Shown here: piece after piece, positions 36,310 to 43,670 of the stretch
Numbering within the stretch: position 1 is the stretch's first letter
Layout: each line of letters starts with the position of its first letter
Assembly: GCA_016936555.1 (NCBI GenBank)
Contig: JAFGXR010000092.1
Coordinates: 1 to 54,207 of the forward strand
Origin: Spirochaetales bacterium
GTDB lineage: Bacteria > Spirochaetota > Spirochaetia > DSM-2461
Direction: 5' to 3'
DNA: 54,207 nucleotides
The notes under the pieces: generated by a model
Databases searched by the model: none
The model's input: the letters and a program-made list of their open reading frames with translations, nothing else
What the model was told of the DNA's origin: nothing
Made by a program: the position numbers and the translations under genes

Positions 36310-36885
36310 GTGAATAAAACTTTTTTTTGCCTTGCGGTGCTTATGTCGTTCAATTCGATATTTGCCGAAGATCCGTATTTTCTCATAGATGACTTTTCCG
36401 GAGACAGATCCCGATTGAACCGGGCCTGGGAAGGATTCACCGATCAGGTTATGGGTGGTATATCAGAAATCTCCATTTCCCGGATATCAAGGGAAAATGA
36501 GCCCTTTGTCAGGATGTCCGGTAAAGTCTCCCTTGAAAATAACGGAGGATTTATTCAGATCAGGCAAATGCTATCCGGACCTTTCAAGCCCTTTGACGGA
36601 TCGGATTATCAAGGGGTCCGTCTGAAAGTGAGGGGGCGGGGCGAAGGTTACTATATTTTTCTGCGCACAACCGCGACGATTTTTCCCTGGAAGTTCTATA
36701 AGGCCGTTTTTCAGGTTCAGGAAAACTGGACAACTGTGGATCTGCCCTGGAGTTCCTTTTCCGAAGGGGATTATGGAACATTAAGACCTTTCAGACCGGA
36801 TAAACTGAAAAGTCTGGCCATAGTGGCTTACGGAAGAGAATTTCAAGCTCAAATCGATATTTCAGAAATAGGGTTTTACAGATGA
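36310..36885 (+). CDS. CIA30-family secreted protein
   Basis: This 191-aa protein belongs to the CIA30 (complex I intermediate-associated protein 30) family, a galactose-binding-like beta fold. Evidence is FLIDDFSGDRSRLNRAWEGFTDQVMGGIS near the start and GVRLKVRGRGEGYYIFLRT and FRPDKLKSLAIVAYGRE later. In contrast to many homologues it has a signal peptide (NKTFFCLAVLMSFNSIFAED). The start is GTG with a weak ribosome-binding site. It overlaps the next gene by 4 bp (ATGA). Its function in bacteria is not established. Confidence 0.82.
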   Translation: MNKTFFCLAVLMSFNSIFAEDPYFLIDDFSGDRSRLNRAWEGFTDQVMGGISEISISRISRENEPFVRMSGKVSLENNGGFIQIRQMLSGPFKPFDGSDYQGVRLKVRGRGEGYYIFLRTTATIFPWKFYKAVFQVQENWTTVDLPWSSFSEGDYGTLRPFRPDKLKSLAIVAYGREFQAQIDISEIGFYR

Positions 36886-37829
36886 AGAAAATTAAAGTAG
36901 GGGTCAGCAGCTGTCTTCTGGGCAACAATGTCCGCTATAACGGACAGCATCAATTGGACCATTTTATCAGAGACACGCTCGGCCAGTGGTGCGATTTTAT
37001 ACCGGTCTGCCCCGAAGTGGAATGCGGCCTGCCCGTTCCCCGGGAATCCATGAGGCTGGTCGGCGATGTGAACAATCCCCGCCTGATGACGGGAAAAACG
37101 GGAATCGATCACACTGAGAAAATGAAAAACTGGATTGACCGGAAACTCCCGGAACTGAAAGAGGAGGATCTGGTCGCCTTTATTTTCAAGACGAAAAGTC
37201 CTTCCAGCGGCATGAGAAAAATTAAAATCTATAACGATCAGGGAGAGAGGATCAGTTTCAATGGTATAGGAATCTTCGCAAGGACTTTTATGGAGCGGTT
37301 TCCCGATATTCCCGTTGAAGATGAGGGCCGGCTTTGCGATCCCCGATTGCGTGAGCAGTTTATCGAGACTATTTTTGTTCTTCAGCGGTGGCGGGAAGCC
37401 GTAAAAGACGGTTCTGTTAAGGCTGTTGTGGATTTTCATTCCCGCCATAAATACACCTTTATGGCCCATAGTCCGGAAAAACTGAAGGAGTTGGGAAAGC
37501 TGACCGCACAGGGGGGCGCTTTGGACCCCGGTGAACTGATAAAACAATACCGGACAGTGCTTCACGAATTATTGAAAGTTCAAAAAGACAGAAAAAAAAA
37601 CTACAACGTGATACTTCATATAATGGGATATTTCAAAAAAGACCTGAGGCCGGACGAGAAAGAAGAGCTTTTAAGAGAAGCACAGCTCTATTACGACGGG
37701 ATTTCTCCGGTTATTGTTCCTCTTACCTTATTGAAGCATTATACGCTGAAATACAATGAACCTTATCTGAAGGAGCAATATTACCTCAATCCCCATCCCG
37801 CGGAACTCGGGCTGCTCAACCACGTATAA
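36882..37829 (+). CDS. DUF523 (TudS-like) plus DUF1722 (YbgA) fusion protein
   Basis: Residues 1-150 form a DUF523 domain, the family of thiouracil desulfurase TudS, which binds a [4Fe-4S] cluster through three Cys. Cys11 (VGVSSCLLG) and Cys43 (VCPEVECGLP) are present. The third motif, usually SPSCG, reads KSPSSGM, with Ser (codon AGC) in place of Cys. Residues about 190-310 are the DUF1722 domain (FHSRHKYTFMAHSPEKLKELGKL). The fusion is a common architecture. It overlaps the CIA30 gene by 4 bp. Activity is uncertain given the Ser. Confidence 0.88.
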   Translation: MKKIKVGVSSCLLGNNVRYNGQHQLDHFIRDTLGQWCDFIPVCPEVECGLPVPRESMRLVGDVNNPRLMTGKTGIDHTEKMKNWIDRKLPELKEEDLVAFIFKTKSPSSGMRKIKIYNDQGERISFNGIGIFARTFMERFPDIPVEDEGRLCDPRLREQFIETIFVLQRWREAVKDGSVKAVVDFHSRHKYTFMAHSPEKLKELGKLTAQGGALDPGELIKQYRTVLHELLKVQKDRKKNYNVILHIMGYFKKDLRPDEKEELLREAQLYYDGISPVIVPLTLLKHYTLKYNEPYLKEQYYLNPHPAELGLLNHV

Positions 37830-37831
37830 AA

Positions 37832-37854
37832 AAACCTCCTGCATGAGGAGGTTT
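37832..37854 (-). terminator. Terminator of rpsU, between converging genes
   Basis: AAACCTCCT (37832-37840) and AGGAGGTTT (37846-37854) form a perfect 9-bp stem with a 5-nt loop. The A-run at 37828-37834 becomes a T-run on the minus strand, so it should end the rpsU transcript efficiently. It is weaker for the plus-strand gene. Confidence 0.75.
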
Positions 37855-37867
37855 GGTTGAATAGAAT

Positions 37868-38077
37868 TTAATAGAGTTTTCTTCTTTCGAGCTTTCTCTG
37901 TTTTTTCAATTCTTTTCTTATGCGTGCTTTTTTCTGCTCGTGTTTCTTTGCAGAGGGTTTTTCGAAGTATTGTCTCCGCTTGAATTCTCTGATAATACCC
38001 TCTTTTTCAACCTTCCTCTTAAAGCGTTTAATTGCTTTCTCGAGGTTTTCATCATCATATACTTCAATATTAGCCAT
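37868..38077 (-). CDS. rpsU: Ribosomal protein S21
   Basis: This is a small basic 30S subunit protein of 69 aa. The ATG at 38077 gives MANIEVYDDENLEKAIKRFK, then RREYFEKPSxKK-like text (KRRQYFEKPSAKKHEQKKA) and a Lys/Arg-rich tail, all diagnostic of S21. No Shine-Dalgarno sequence lies upstream; the promoter-like elements are so close that the message may be leaderless. It ends just before a strong terminator. Confidence 0.93.
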   Translation of the reverse strand: MANIEVYDDENLEKAIKRFKRKVEKEGIIREFKRRQYFEKPSAKKHEQKKARIRKELKKQRKLERRKLY

Positions 38078-38083
38078 GGTTAT

Positions 38084-38113
38084 AAAATACATAGTATTGA
38101 AAATATTTGTCAA
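38084..38113 (-). promoter_or_regulatory. Candidate rpsU promoter close to the start codon
   Basis: On the minus strand TTGACA (38113 to 38108) is followed after 18 bp by TATTTT (38089 to 38084). Transcription would then begin at or very near the ATG at 38077, which fits the lack of a Shine-Dalgarno sequence. Confidence 0.45.
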
Positions 38114-38259
38114 CCGCCACAGGGGAATATATAGGGAACAAGTTGAGACGTTTCAGTCCAGAATAAAATATAGCTGCTTTTTAATAGATATTTTATGTTA
38201 TTCTTTGAGAAAACGAATTGCAGAAAATTCTTTCTATTCAATGCAGTTGTAGAGGGGAA

Positions 38260-38796
38260 TCAATGAGAGTCGCAGGTTTCCTCATCGAGATACCTGTTAA
38301 CTTCCAGGGGCGATGCGGAAAGCGGCCCGCTTGCCAGTATGGGCTGCGATTCGATGTTTGATGCGTCCATCATGGAGGCCAGACGCTGCAGGGAAGCCAG
38401 AAGCATGTTCTTTTCCCAATCCTTCAGTTTGCTGAACTGCTCTGTGAAATCTTCCTGGAGAAGGGAGGGGTTCCTGTTCAGGATCTCTTTCGCTTTCGCG
38501 GTCAGGACGATGCTCACTTTCCGCTTGTCCTCATCGCTCCTCTGTCTGATTGTAAAACCCTGCTGACCCAGTCTGTCCAGTATGCTTGTGACGGTCGCCT
38601 GGGACAGGCTGACATTTTTGGCTATTTCGGAAATCGGTTTGCTGGGAGATTTGTTTATTTCTTTGAGGACAATGAGCTGAGGGCCGGTCAGTCCGTACTT
38701 TTTGGTGAGCTTTTTTGATTGAAGATCAATTGCCCGGATTATCTGCCGCAGCGTCGAAACTACGGAATCGGAGAGTTCCTGCGATTTCTGGTCCAT
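38260..38796 (-). CDS. MarR-family transcriptional regulator
   Basis: This is a 178-aa winged-helix regulator. The DNA-binding core is KYGLTGPQLIVLKEINKSPSKPISEIAKNVSLSQATVTSILDRLGQQGF followed by the wing RQRSDEDKRKVSIVLTAKA, as in MarR proteins. A C-terminal tail of about 35 residues beyond the usual fold contains little structure. It is divergent from the glycine betaine operon proXVW. MarR-type regulators (for example EctR) control osmolyte genes elsewhere, so control of proXVW is a reasonable inference. Confidence 0.9.
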   Translation of the reverse strand: MDQKSQELSDSVVSTLRQIIRAIDLQSKKLTKKYGLTGPQLIVLKEINKSPSKPISEIAKNVSLSQATVTSILDRLGQQGFTIRQRSDEDKRKVSIVLTAKAKEILNRNPSLLQEDFTEQFSKLKDWEKNMLLASLQRLASMMDASNIESQPILASGPLSASPLEVNRYLDEETCDSH

Positions 38797-39141
38797 TTTT
38801 TTCGTCCTTTCTCTATTTTCGGCAATTCTAAATTGTTCTCAACTTTTTGTCTGCCTGTTCTGTCTCACTATTCCCCGCAGATCCTGTGTGGGAAAATCTT
38901 TGTTCCTGAACGTATGACAGTACTTTTAGAGATCAAGCAAATGATAATATGATTATCATAATAATAATTATAGCAATAAGTAAATATATAGCAAAAAATG
39001 GCTTATAAGTCATTATATATTACTAAAGGTTGATTAAATTCAATTATAATGATTACAATACTAATTATAATATGATTTTAAGGCAATTAAAATAGCTTTA
39101 TATGATTAGAATACAATAAATATTGAGTAAGAGGTATGTTC
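38797..39141. other. AT-rich MarR/proX divergent regulatory region
   Basis: No gene is present in these 345 bp. The middle and right parts are extremely AT-rich and hold several repeats: the perfect inverted repeat at 38941-38959 and the direct repeat AATTATAAT at 39042-39050 and 39063-39071, exactly 21 bp apart (two helical turns). Several TATAAT-like hexamers are present, so I do not name one promoter. AAGAGG (39129-39134) is the ribosome-binding site of proX. Confidence 0.55.
38941..38959. promoter_or_regulatory. Candidate MarR operator
   Basis: ATGATAAT and ATTATCAT are perfect 8-bp inverted arms around the 3-bp spacer ATG. MarR dimers typically bind such AT-rich palindromes of 16-20 bp. 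It lies 145 bp upstream of the MarR start and 182 bp upstream of proX. Confidence 0.5.
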
Positions 39142-40083
39142 ATGAAAAAGAAACTGATACTGGCTGTTGGTATAATGGCTGTTATTTTTAATTTAGGTTC
39201 CTGTACGGAAAAAGAAGCCGGAGAGAAAACAATCGTTTTCGGAGATGTGTCCTGGGACAGCGTACAGGTTCACAACAGAATCGTCGCATTTATTATTGAG
39301 AACGGATTGGAAGGATATAAAGCGGATTATATGCCGGGAGACACGCTTCCGATTATAAACGGGATTATTCAGGGAGACATCGATGTGGATATGGAATCCT
39401 GGCATTCGAACTTTCCAGAAGTATACAAGAAGGGAATCGATGCGGGAGATCTTGTGGATCTTGGAAAAAATATGCCCGATGCTCCTCAGGGCTGGTGGAT
39501 TCCCCGGTACCTGGTTGAAGGGCCTGATGCGGTCGCACCCGATCTGAAAAGCGTTGCGGATCTTCCCGGATACGCCGGACTTTTTACCGATCCCGAAGAC
39601 AGGGACAAAGGTCTGGTTTACGGAGGCGTTGCCGGATGGTCCCAGATGGCGATCTCAGAAGAAATCTTCAACAGTTTCGGTCTTGAAGAAACTTTCAATC
39701 TCGGCATTGCAGGCTCCGGTTCGGCTCTTGCGGGTACCATGGTAGGAGCATATGAGAAAGGTGAAGCCTGGTGCGGCTATTACTGGGCGCCTACGGCTGT
39801 TCTCGGCAAACTCGATATGGTCCGACTGGAGGGGAGTGAATACGCTCCCGCCGACGTGAATATTCTCGTAAACAGCTCCATGCTGGAAAAAGCTCCCGAT
39901 GTAGTGGAAATCCTGAAGCGTTATTCGACTACAGTTGACGATAACAACGAATTTCTTGCGAAGATGGATGAAAAGGGATGGACAACCGATGAAACAGCCA
40001 GATGGTTTCTCAAAAATAAAGAAGAGGTCTGGACAAAATGGGTAAGCGCTGAAGTTGCCGAAAAGGTTAAATCCGCCCTTTAA
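39142..40083 (+). CDS. proX: Glycine betaine/proline-betaine-binding lipoprotein ProX/OpuAC
   Basis: This is the binding component of an osmoprotectant importer (OpuAC family). The ATG at 39142 is preferred over 39136 because AAGAGG is then 7 nt away; 313 aa. The lipoprotein signal ends FNLGSC with Cys21. The mature protein begins IVFGDVSWDSVQVHNRIVAFI and later has DVDMESWHSNFPE and GEAWCGYYWAPTAV, with Trp residues suited to the aromatic box that holds quaternary ammonium groups. It is the first gene of proX-proV-proW. Confidence 0.92.
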   Translation: MKKKLILAVGIMAVIFNLGSCTEKEAGEKTIVFGDVSWDSVQVHNRIVAFIIENGLEGYKADYMPGDTLPIINGIIQGDIDVDMESWHSNFPEVYKKGIDAGDLVDLGKNMPDAPQGWWIPRYLVEGPDAVAPDLKSVADLPGYAGLFTDPEDRDKGLVYGGVAGWSQMAISEEIFNSFGLEETFNLGIAGSGSALAGTMVGAYEKGEAWCGYYWAPTAVLGKLDMVRLEGSEYAPADVNILVNSSMLEKAPDVVEILKRYSTTVDDNNEFLAKMDEKGWTTDETARWFLKNKEEVWTKWVSAEVAEKVKSAL

Positions 40084-40093
40084 GGAATGGCCC

Positions 40094-41329
40094 ATGTCTG
40101 ATAATGCAAAAGAAAAGCCGGCTGAAACCGTACAGGTTGAAATAAGGAATCTGTGGAAGGTTTTCGGCCGCGATCCAAAAAAAATCGTTAACGGTCCTCT
40201 GAAGGATAAGAGCAAAGAGGAAATAAAGAAAAAAACCGGTTGCGTCGTCGCAATGAGGAATATCAATCTGGATATCAGAAAAGGGGAATTCTATATCCTG
40301 ATGGGCTTATCGGGAAGCGGAAAGTCCACTCTGATCCGGAATCTGATCCGGCTGGTTAATCCGACCTCAGGTTCGGTTACCATAAACGGCGAAAACGTGA
40401 CGAAGATGAGCAGCGAAGATCTGCTGCAGTTCAGGAGAAAAACATTCGGAATGGTTTTTCAGCACTACGGTCTTCTGCCCCATATGACTGTTCTGGATAA
40501 TGCGGCCTACGGTCTCAAGGTCAGAGGTCTTCCCAAGGGAGAGCGTTTCGCCAAAGCCATGCGCTCTCTGGAAACTGTCGGACTGAAAGGGTGGGAGGAT
40601 TCCTATCCCGGAGCTCTCAGCGGCGGTATGCAGCAGCGCGTGGGGCTGGCGAGAGCCCTGGCAAACGATCCGGAAATCCTATTAATGGATGAACCTTTCA
40701 GCGGTCTGGATCCGCTTATCCGGCGGCAGATGCAGGATGAGCTGGTCGAACTGCAGGACAGGCTGCAGAAAACAATAATTTTCGTGACCCACGATCTCCA
40801 TGAAGCACTGAAACTCGGGGACAGGATTGCCATTATGCGGAACGGAGAAGTGGTTCAGGTCGGCAGCCCCGAAGAAATTGTAACGCAGCCTGCCGATGAG
40901 TATGTTGAAGAATTTGTCAAAGATGCTTCTCCGGCCAAGGTGCTGACGGCGGGCAGCATTATGGAAGACGCCAAAGTTCTTCTCTATAACTGGGAAGGTC
41001 CCAAAACGGCTCTGACGCTGCTCCGCTCCCATAAGCGGAAAGCGGCTTTCGTCGTGGACAAGGGGCATAAGCTTCTCGGAGTCATCAAGGAAAGCACTTT
41101 GGAAAAGCTTATTGAAGCCGATGAGAAACCGTCAATTCTGCCTTCTGATTCTATCAGAAAAGTCTCTACGGTCAATGAAGACACGATCCTGGAAGATCTG
41201 TTTTCCATCGTCAATGAAAACCCCTATCCCATTCCGGTTCTCAGGGGAGACGGCCGGCTTGCGGGAGTCGTCACAACCGACCAGATATTCGAATCCATTT
41301 CACCGGCGGAAGGAGAAAACCATGATTGA
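40094..41329 (+). CDS. proV: Glycine betaine ABC transporter ATPase ProV/OpuAA with CBS domains
   Basis: This is the ATPase of the betaine importer. The ATG at 40094 follows AAGGAA; 411 aa. It has the ProV-type N-terminus (VEIRNLWKVFGRDPKKI), Walker A GLSGSGKST, Q-loop VFQHYGLLPHMTV, signature LSGGMQQR, Walker B ILLMDEPFSGLDP and H-loop VTHDLHEA. After about residue 280 there are two CBS motifs (AFVVDKGHKLLGVIKESTL and PIPVLRGDGRLAGVVTTDQI), which sense ionic strength in OpuA. It ends 4 bp inside proW. Confidence 0.93.
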   Translation: MSDNAKEKPAETVQVEIRNLWKVFGRDPKKIVNGPLKDKSKEEIKKKTGCVVAMRNINLDIRKGEFYILMGLSGSGKSTLIRNLIRLVNPTSGSVTINGENVTKMSSEDLLQFRRKTFGMVFQHYGLLPHMTVLDNAAYGLKVRGLPKGERFAKAMRSLETVGLKGWEDSYPGALSGGMQQRVGLARALANDPEILLMDEPFSGLDPLIRRQMQDELVELQDRLQKTIIFVTHDLHEALKLGDRIAIMRNGEVVQVGSPEEIVTQPADEYVEEFVKDASPAKVLTAGSIMEDAKVLLYNWEGPKTALTLLRSHKRKAAFVVDKGHKLLGVIKESTLEKLIEADEKPSILPSDSIRKVSTVNEDTILEDLFSIVNENPYPIPVLRGDGRLAGVVTTDQIFESISPAEGENHD

Positions 41330-42176
41330 ATTTCCCGATATCGTAAATATACCTTTAGCCGCCTGGATCGATTCGGCTATGAGCTGGCTGCTGAAGCATA
41401 TGGACGGCTTTTTCGACGTGATCGGCTTAATTATCCTTCAGGTCGTGATGGCTTTCGAAGCCGTCTTCCTGTTCATTCCCTGGTTTATTGTCATACCTCT
41501 GATCGGCCTGGCGGGCTGGAAGCTTGTCAAAAGCTGGAAAATGGCTCTGGTGTTCATAGTCATGCTGCTTATGATCGGTTCTTTCGGGTACTGGGATCTG
41601 GCAATGCGGACGCTCAGTCTGGTAATCGCCTCTGTGTTTTTCTCCCTGCTGATAGGAATCCCCCTGGGGATCACCATGGCCGGGAGCGATAGAGCCGAAG
41701 GTATTTTAAAGCCGCTCCTGGACGGGATGCAGACCATGCCCAGCTTTGTTTACCTTATACCGGCTCTGATGTTCTTCGGGATGGGGAAAGTTCCGGCCAT
41801 GGTCGCCACGATCATTTATGCCGTTCCGCCTGTTATAAGGCTTACAAATGTCGGAATCCGGACCGTAGACAGAGAGGCCGTTGAAGCGTCGAAAGCTTTC
41901 GGTGCGACACCGCGGCAGGTTCTTTTTGATGTCCAGCTCCCGCTGGCGAAACCCTCTATCATGGTGGGGATCAATCAGACGACGATGATGGCTCTGGCCA
42001 TGGTCGTCATCGGTTCCATGATCGGTGCCAAGGGGCTGGGAATGGAAGTCCTCCTGGCGATTAACAGGATTGAAGTCGGACGCGGTTTTGAAGCCGGTAT
42101 ATCCATTGTCTTTCTGGCTATTATAATCGACCGCATAACCTTTTCCTTTTCGGAAAAGAACGAAAAAAGGAAATGA
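41322..42176 (+). CDS. proW: Glycine betaine ABC transporter permease ProW/OpuAB
   Basis: This is the permease of the betaine importer. The ATG at 41322 overlaps the proV stop and gives 284 aa, starting MIEFPDIVNIPLAAWIDSAM; the longer upstream frame is only a shadow of proV. About six to seven membrane segments are present. PLLDGMQTMPSFVYLIPALMFFGMGK and the EAA loop VDREAVEASKAFGATPRQVLFDVQLP are diagnostic of ProW. It completes the transporter. Confidence 0.93.
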   Translation: MIEFPDIVNIPLAAWIDSAMSWLLKHMDGFFDVIGLIILQVVMAFEAVFLFIPWFIVIPLIGLAGWKLVKSWKMALVFIVMLLMIGSFGYWDLAMRTLSLVIASVFFSLLIGIPLGITMAGSDRAEGILKPLLDGMQTMPSFVYLIPALMFFGMGKVPAMVATIIYAVPPVIRLTNVGIRTVDREAVEASKAFGATPRQVLFDVQLPLAKPSIMVGINQTTMMALAMVVIGSMIGAKGLGMEVLLAINRIEVGRGFEAGISIVFLAIIIDRITFSFSEKNEKRK

Positions 42177-42191
42177 TGCTATTATAAAAGG

Positions 42192-42227
42192 GACCGGCTT
42201 CGCCGGTCTCCAGTCCTCCCATGGAGG
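42192..42227 (+). terminator. Hairpins after proW
   Basis: GACCGGC (42192-42198) and GCCGGTC (42202-42208) form a 7-bp stem with a TTC loop. CCTCC/GGAGG at about 42215-42227 forms a second small hairpin. There is no T-run, so the termination strength is unclear. Confidence 0.4.
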
Positions 42228-42334
42228 CGAACCGGCGCTTTCCGGCGCTCTGTCAACTCACGTCTGAACCATTTTCCATATTGACAACTTAAAGGTTTAC
42301 GCATATAAAAGAATATAAGGGAATATGGTGGTAA

Positions 42335-43039
42335 ATGGGGGTTGATATGGATACGGTTATGACTTTGTCTGAAGTGGCATCCTACCTGAAACTTTCGGAA
42401 AAAACTCTTCTTAAAATGGTCAGGAACGGAGAAATCCCCTGTGCCAAGATTGCCAATCAGTGGAGATTTTCCCGGGCCATGGTCGATGACTGGCTGAGGG
42501 GAAAAATGGAAGTTGTTCCCAAAAACGATCTCTCCAGACTCATTGAAAAAGAATTCGATTACATGCCCCTTTCCCGCCTGATCGATGAGGATTCCATTGT
42601 TCTGGAGCTGAAGTCAAAGGACCGGGCCGGTGTTTTGGATGAACTGGCTGAAGTGGCATTCCGCAATAAGCTGATTCTCGACAAAGAGACTCTTATGCGA
42701 AAGCTCAATGAACGGGAAGACCTCATATCCACGGCCATTGGCAACGGCATCGCCATTCCACATCTCCGCAAACCATCGGCGGCTATTATTTCAGAGCCGA
42801 AAATTGTCATCGGAGTTTCGCCGTCAGGCGTGGATTTCAAATCGCCCGACGGAAAACCGACAAGACTTTTTTTTCTCATTCTTTCAGACAGCGAAGTGGT
42901 TCATCTCCGCATTCTTTCCCGTCTGGCATCTATTCTCAGAAACAACGAACATCTTGAGCGAATTAATTCCTTCACCAGTAAAGAGGACTTTCTCAAATTC
43001 TTTATAAATGATGACCGGGAGAATTTACCAAAAACTTGA
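42335..43039 (+). CDS. Excisionase-type HTH fused to a PTS EIIA (PtsN-like) domain
   Basis: This 234-aa protein joins two domains. Residues about 7-55 are a MerR/excisionase-type helix-turn-helix (MTLSEVASYLKLSEKTLLKM, GEIPCAKIANQWRFSRAMVDDWL). Residues about 75-230 are a PTS EIIA domain of the fructose/nitrogen type, with the phospho-acceptor His in GNGIAIPHLR. It is probably a regulator that senses PTS phosphorylation. No PTS permease is nearby. An alternative ATG at 42347 would remove four residues. Confidence 0.88.
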   Translation: MGVDMDTVMTLSEVASYLKLSEKTLLKMVRNGEIPCAKIANQWRFSRAMVDDWLRGKMEVVPKNDLSRLIEKEFDYMPLSRLIDEDSIVLELKSKDRAGVLDELAEVAFRNKLILDKETLMRKLNEREDLISTAIGNGIAIPHLRKPSAAIISEPKIVIGVSPSGVDFKSPDGKPTRLFFLILSDSEVVHLRILSRLASILRNNEHLERINSFTSKEDFLKFFINDDRENLPKT

Positions 43040-43072
43040 CTATATATTAAAATGCTAATATATTCGCAGGGT

Positions 43073-43660
43073 ATGGTACGTATCAATAAGAAATCCTATC
43101 CTTTTTTTATAATAACAGCTCTCTATTTTGTTCTGGGCCTTGTCAATATCGTCTTTGCCTACCTGGCTCTGGCCTGTATGCTTGTTCCCTTCGTCATGGT
43201 TGCCCGGACGGGAAAAAAGCCCTGGTGCAGCACCTATTGCCCGCGAGCGGATTTTCTTTCGCTTTTCCGTGTTTTCGAGAGCAGCAGAAAAGCTCCCGCG
43301 TGGCTCAATACGGACAATACGAGAAAAATGGTTTTTCAGTTTTTCTGCATAAACCTCTTTTTCATAGTCATGTCCACTTTTATGGTCAGCCGGGGGCAGA
43401 TGGCTTCTATCGAATATGTGCGCTTTCTCATCGCCTTTACCATTCCGCTTGAATTGCCCCAGTTCTGGGCCGGACCGGCTCTTCCCGATTGGGCAATCCA
43501 TCTGGCGTACCGCTTTTATTCTATTATGTTTACCTCTACAATTCTGGGTGTCATTCTGGCATCTCTGTATAAGCCGAGAACCTGGTGTTCCGTCTGTCCC
43601 GTTAATACGCTCAGTTCGGCGATGGTCCGCCGGATCCGGCAGAGCGCAGAGGAATCCTGA
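43073..43660 (+). CDS. Membrane protein with two NapH-like Cys motifs
   Basis: This 195-aa protein has about four membrane segments. It carries GKKPWCSTYCPRADFL (C-x3-C-P) after the second helix and RTWCSVCPVNTLSSAM (C-x2-C-P) at the C-terminus. The pattern recalls the cytoplasmic Cys motifs of NapH/CcoG-type membrane ferredoxins but is much shorter and lacks 4Fe-4S ferredoxin repeats. The ATG at 43073 is preferred (CAGGGT upstream). It follows the HTH-EIIA gene by about 30 bp and may be co-transcribed. Its role is unknown; electron transfer is a guess. Confidence 0.7.
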   Translation: MVRINKKSYPFFIITALYFVLGLVNIVFAYLALACMLVPFVMVARTGKKPWCSTYCPRADFLSLFRVFESSRKAPAWLNTDNTRKMVFQFFCINLFFIVMSTFMVSRGQMASIEYVRFLIAFTIPLELPQFWAGPALPDWAIHLAYRFYSIMFTSTILGVILASLYKPRTWCSVCPVNTLSSAMVRRIRQSAEES

Positions 43661-43670
43661 GGAGTAGCCC

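Noticed and set aside
41112-41321. N-terminal extension of proW by 70 codons
   Set aside because: This part lies inside proV in another frame. The ATG at 41322 overlaps the proV stop and starts the conserved ProW sequence.
42192-42250. REP-like repeat element after proW
   Set aside because: Several GC-rich hairpins are present, but I did not find a second copy in the window, so they are reported only as possible transcript-end structures.
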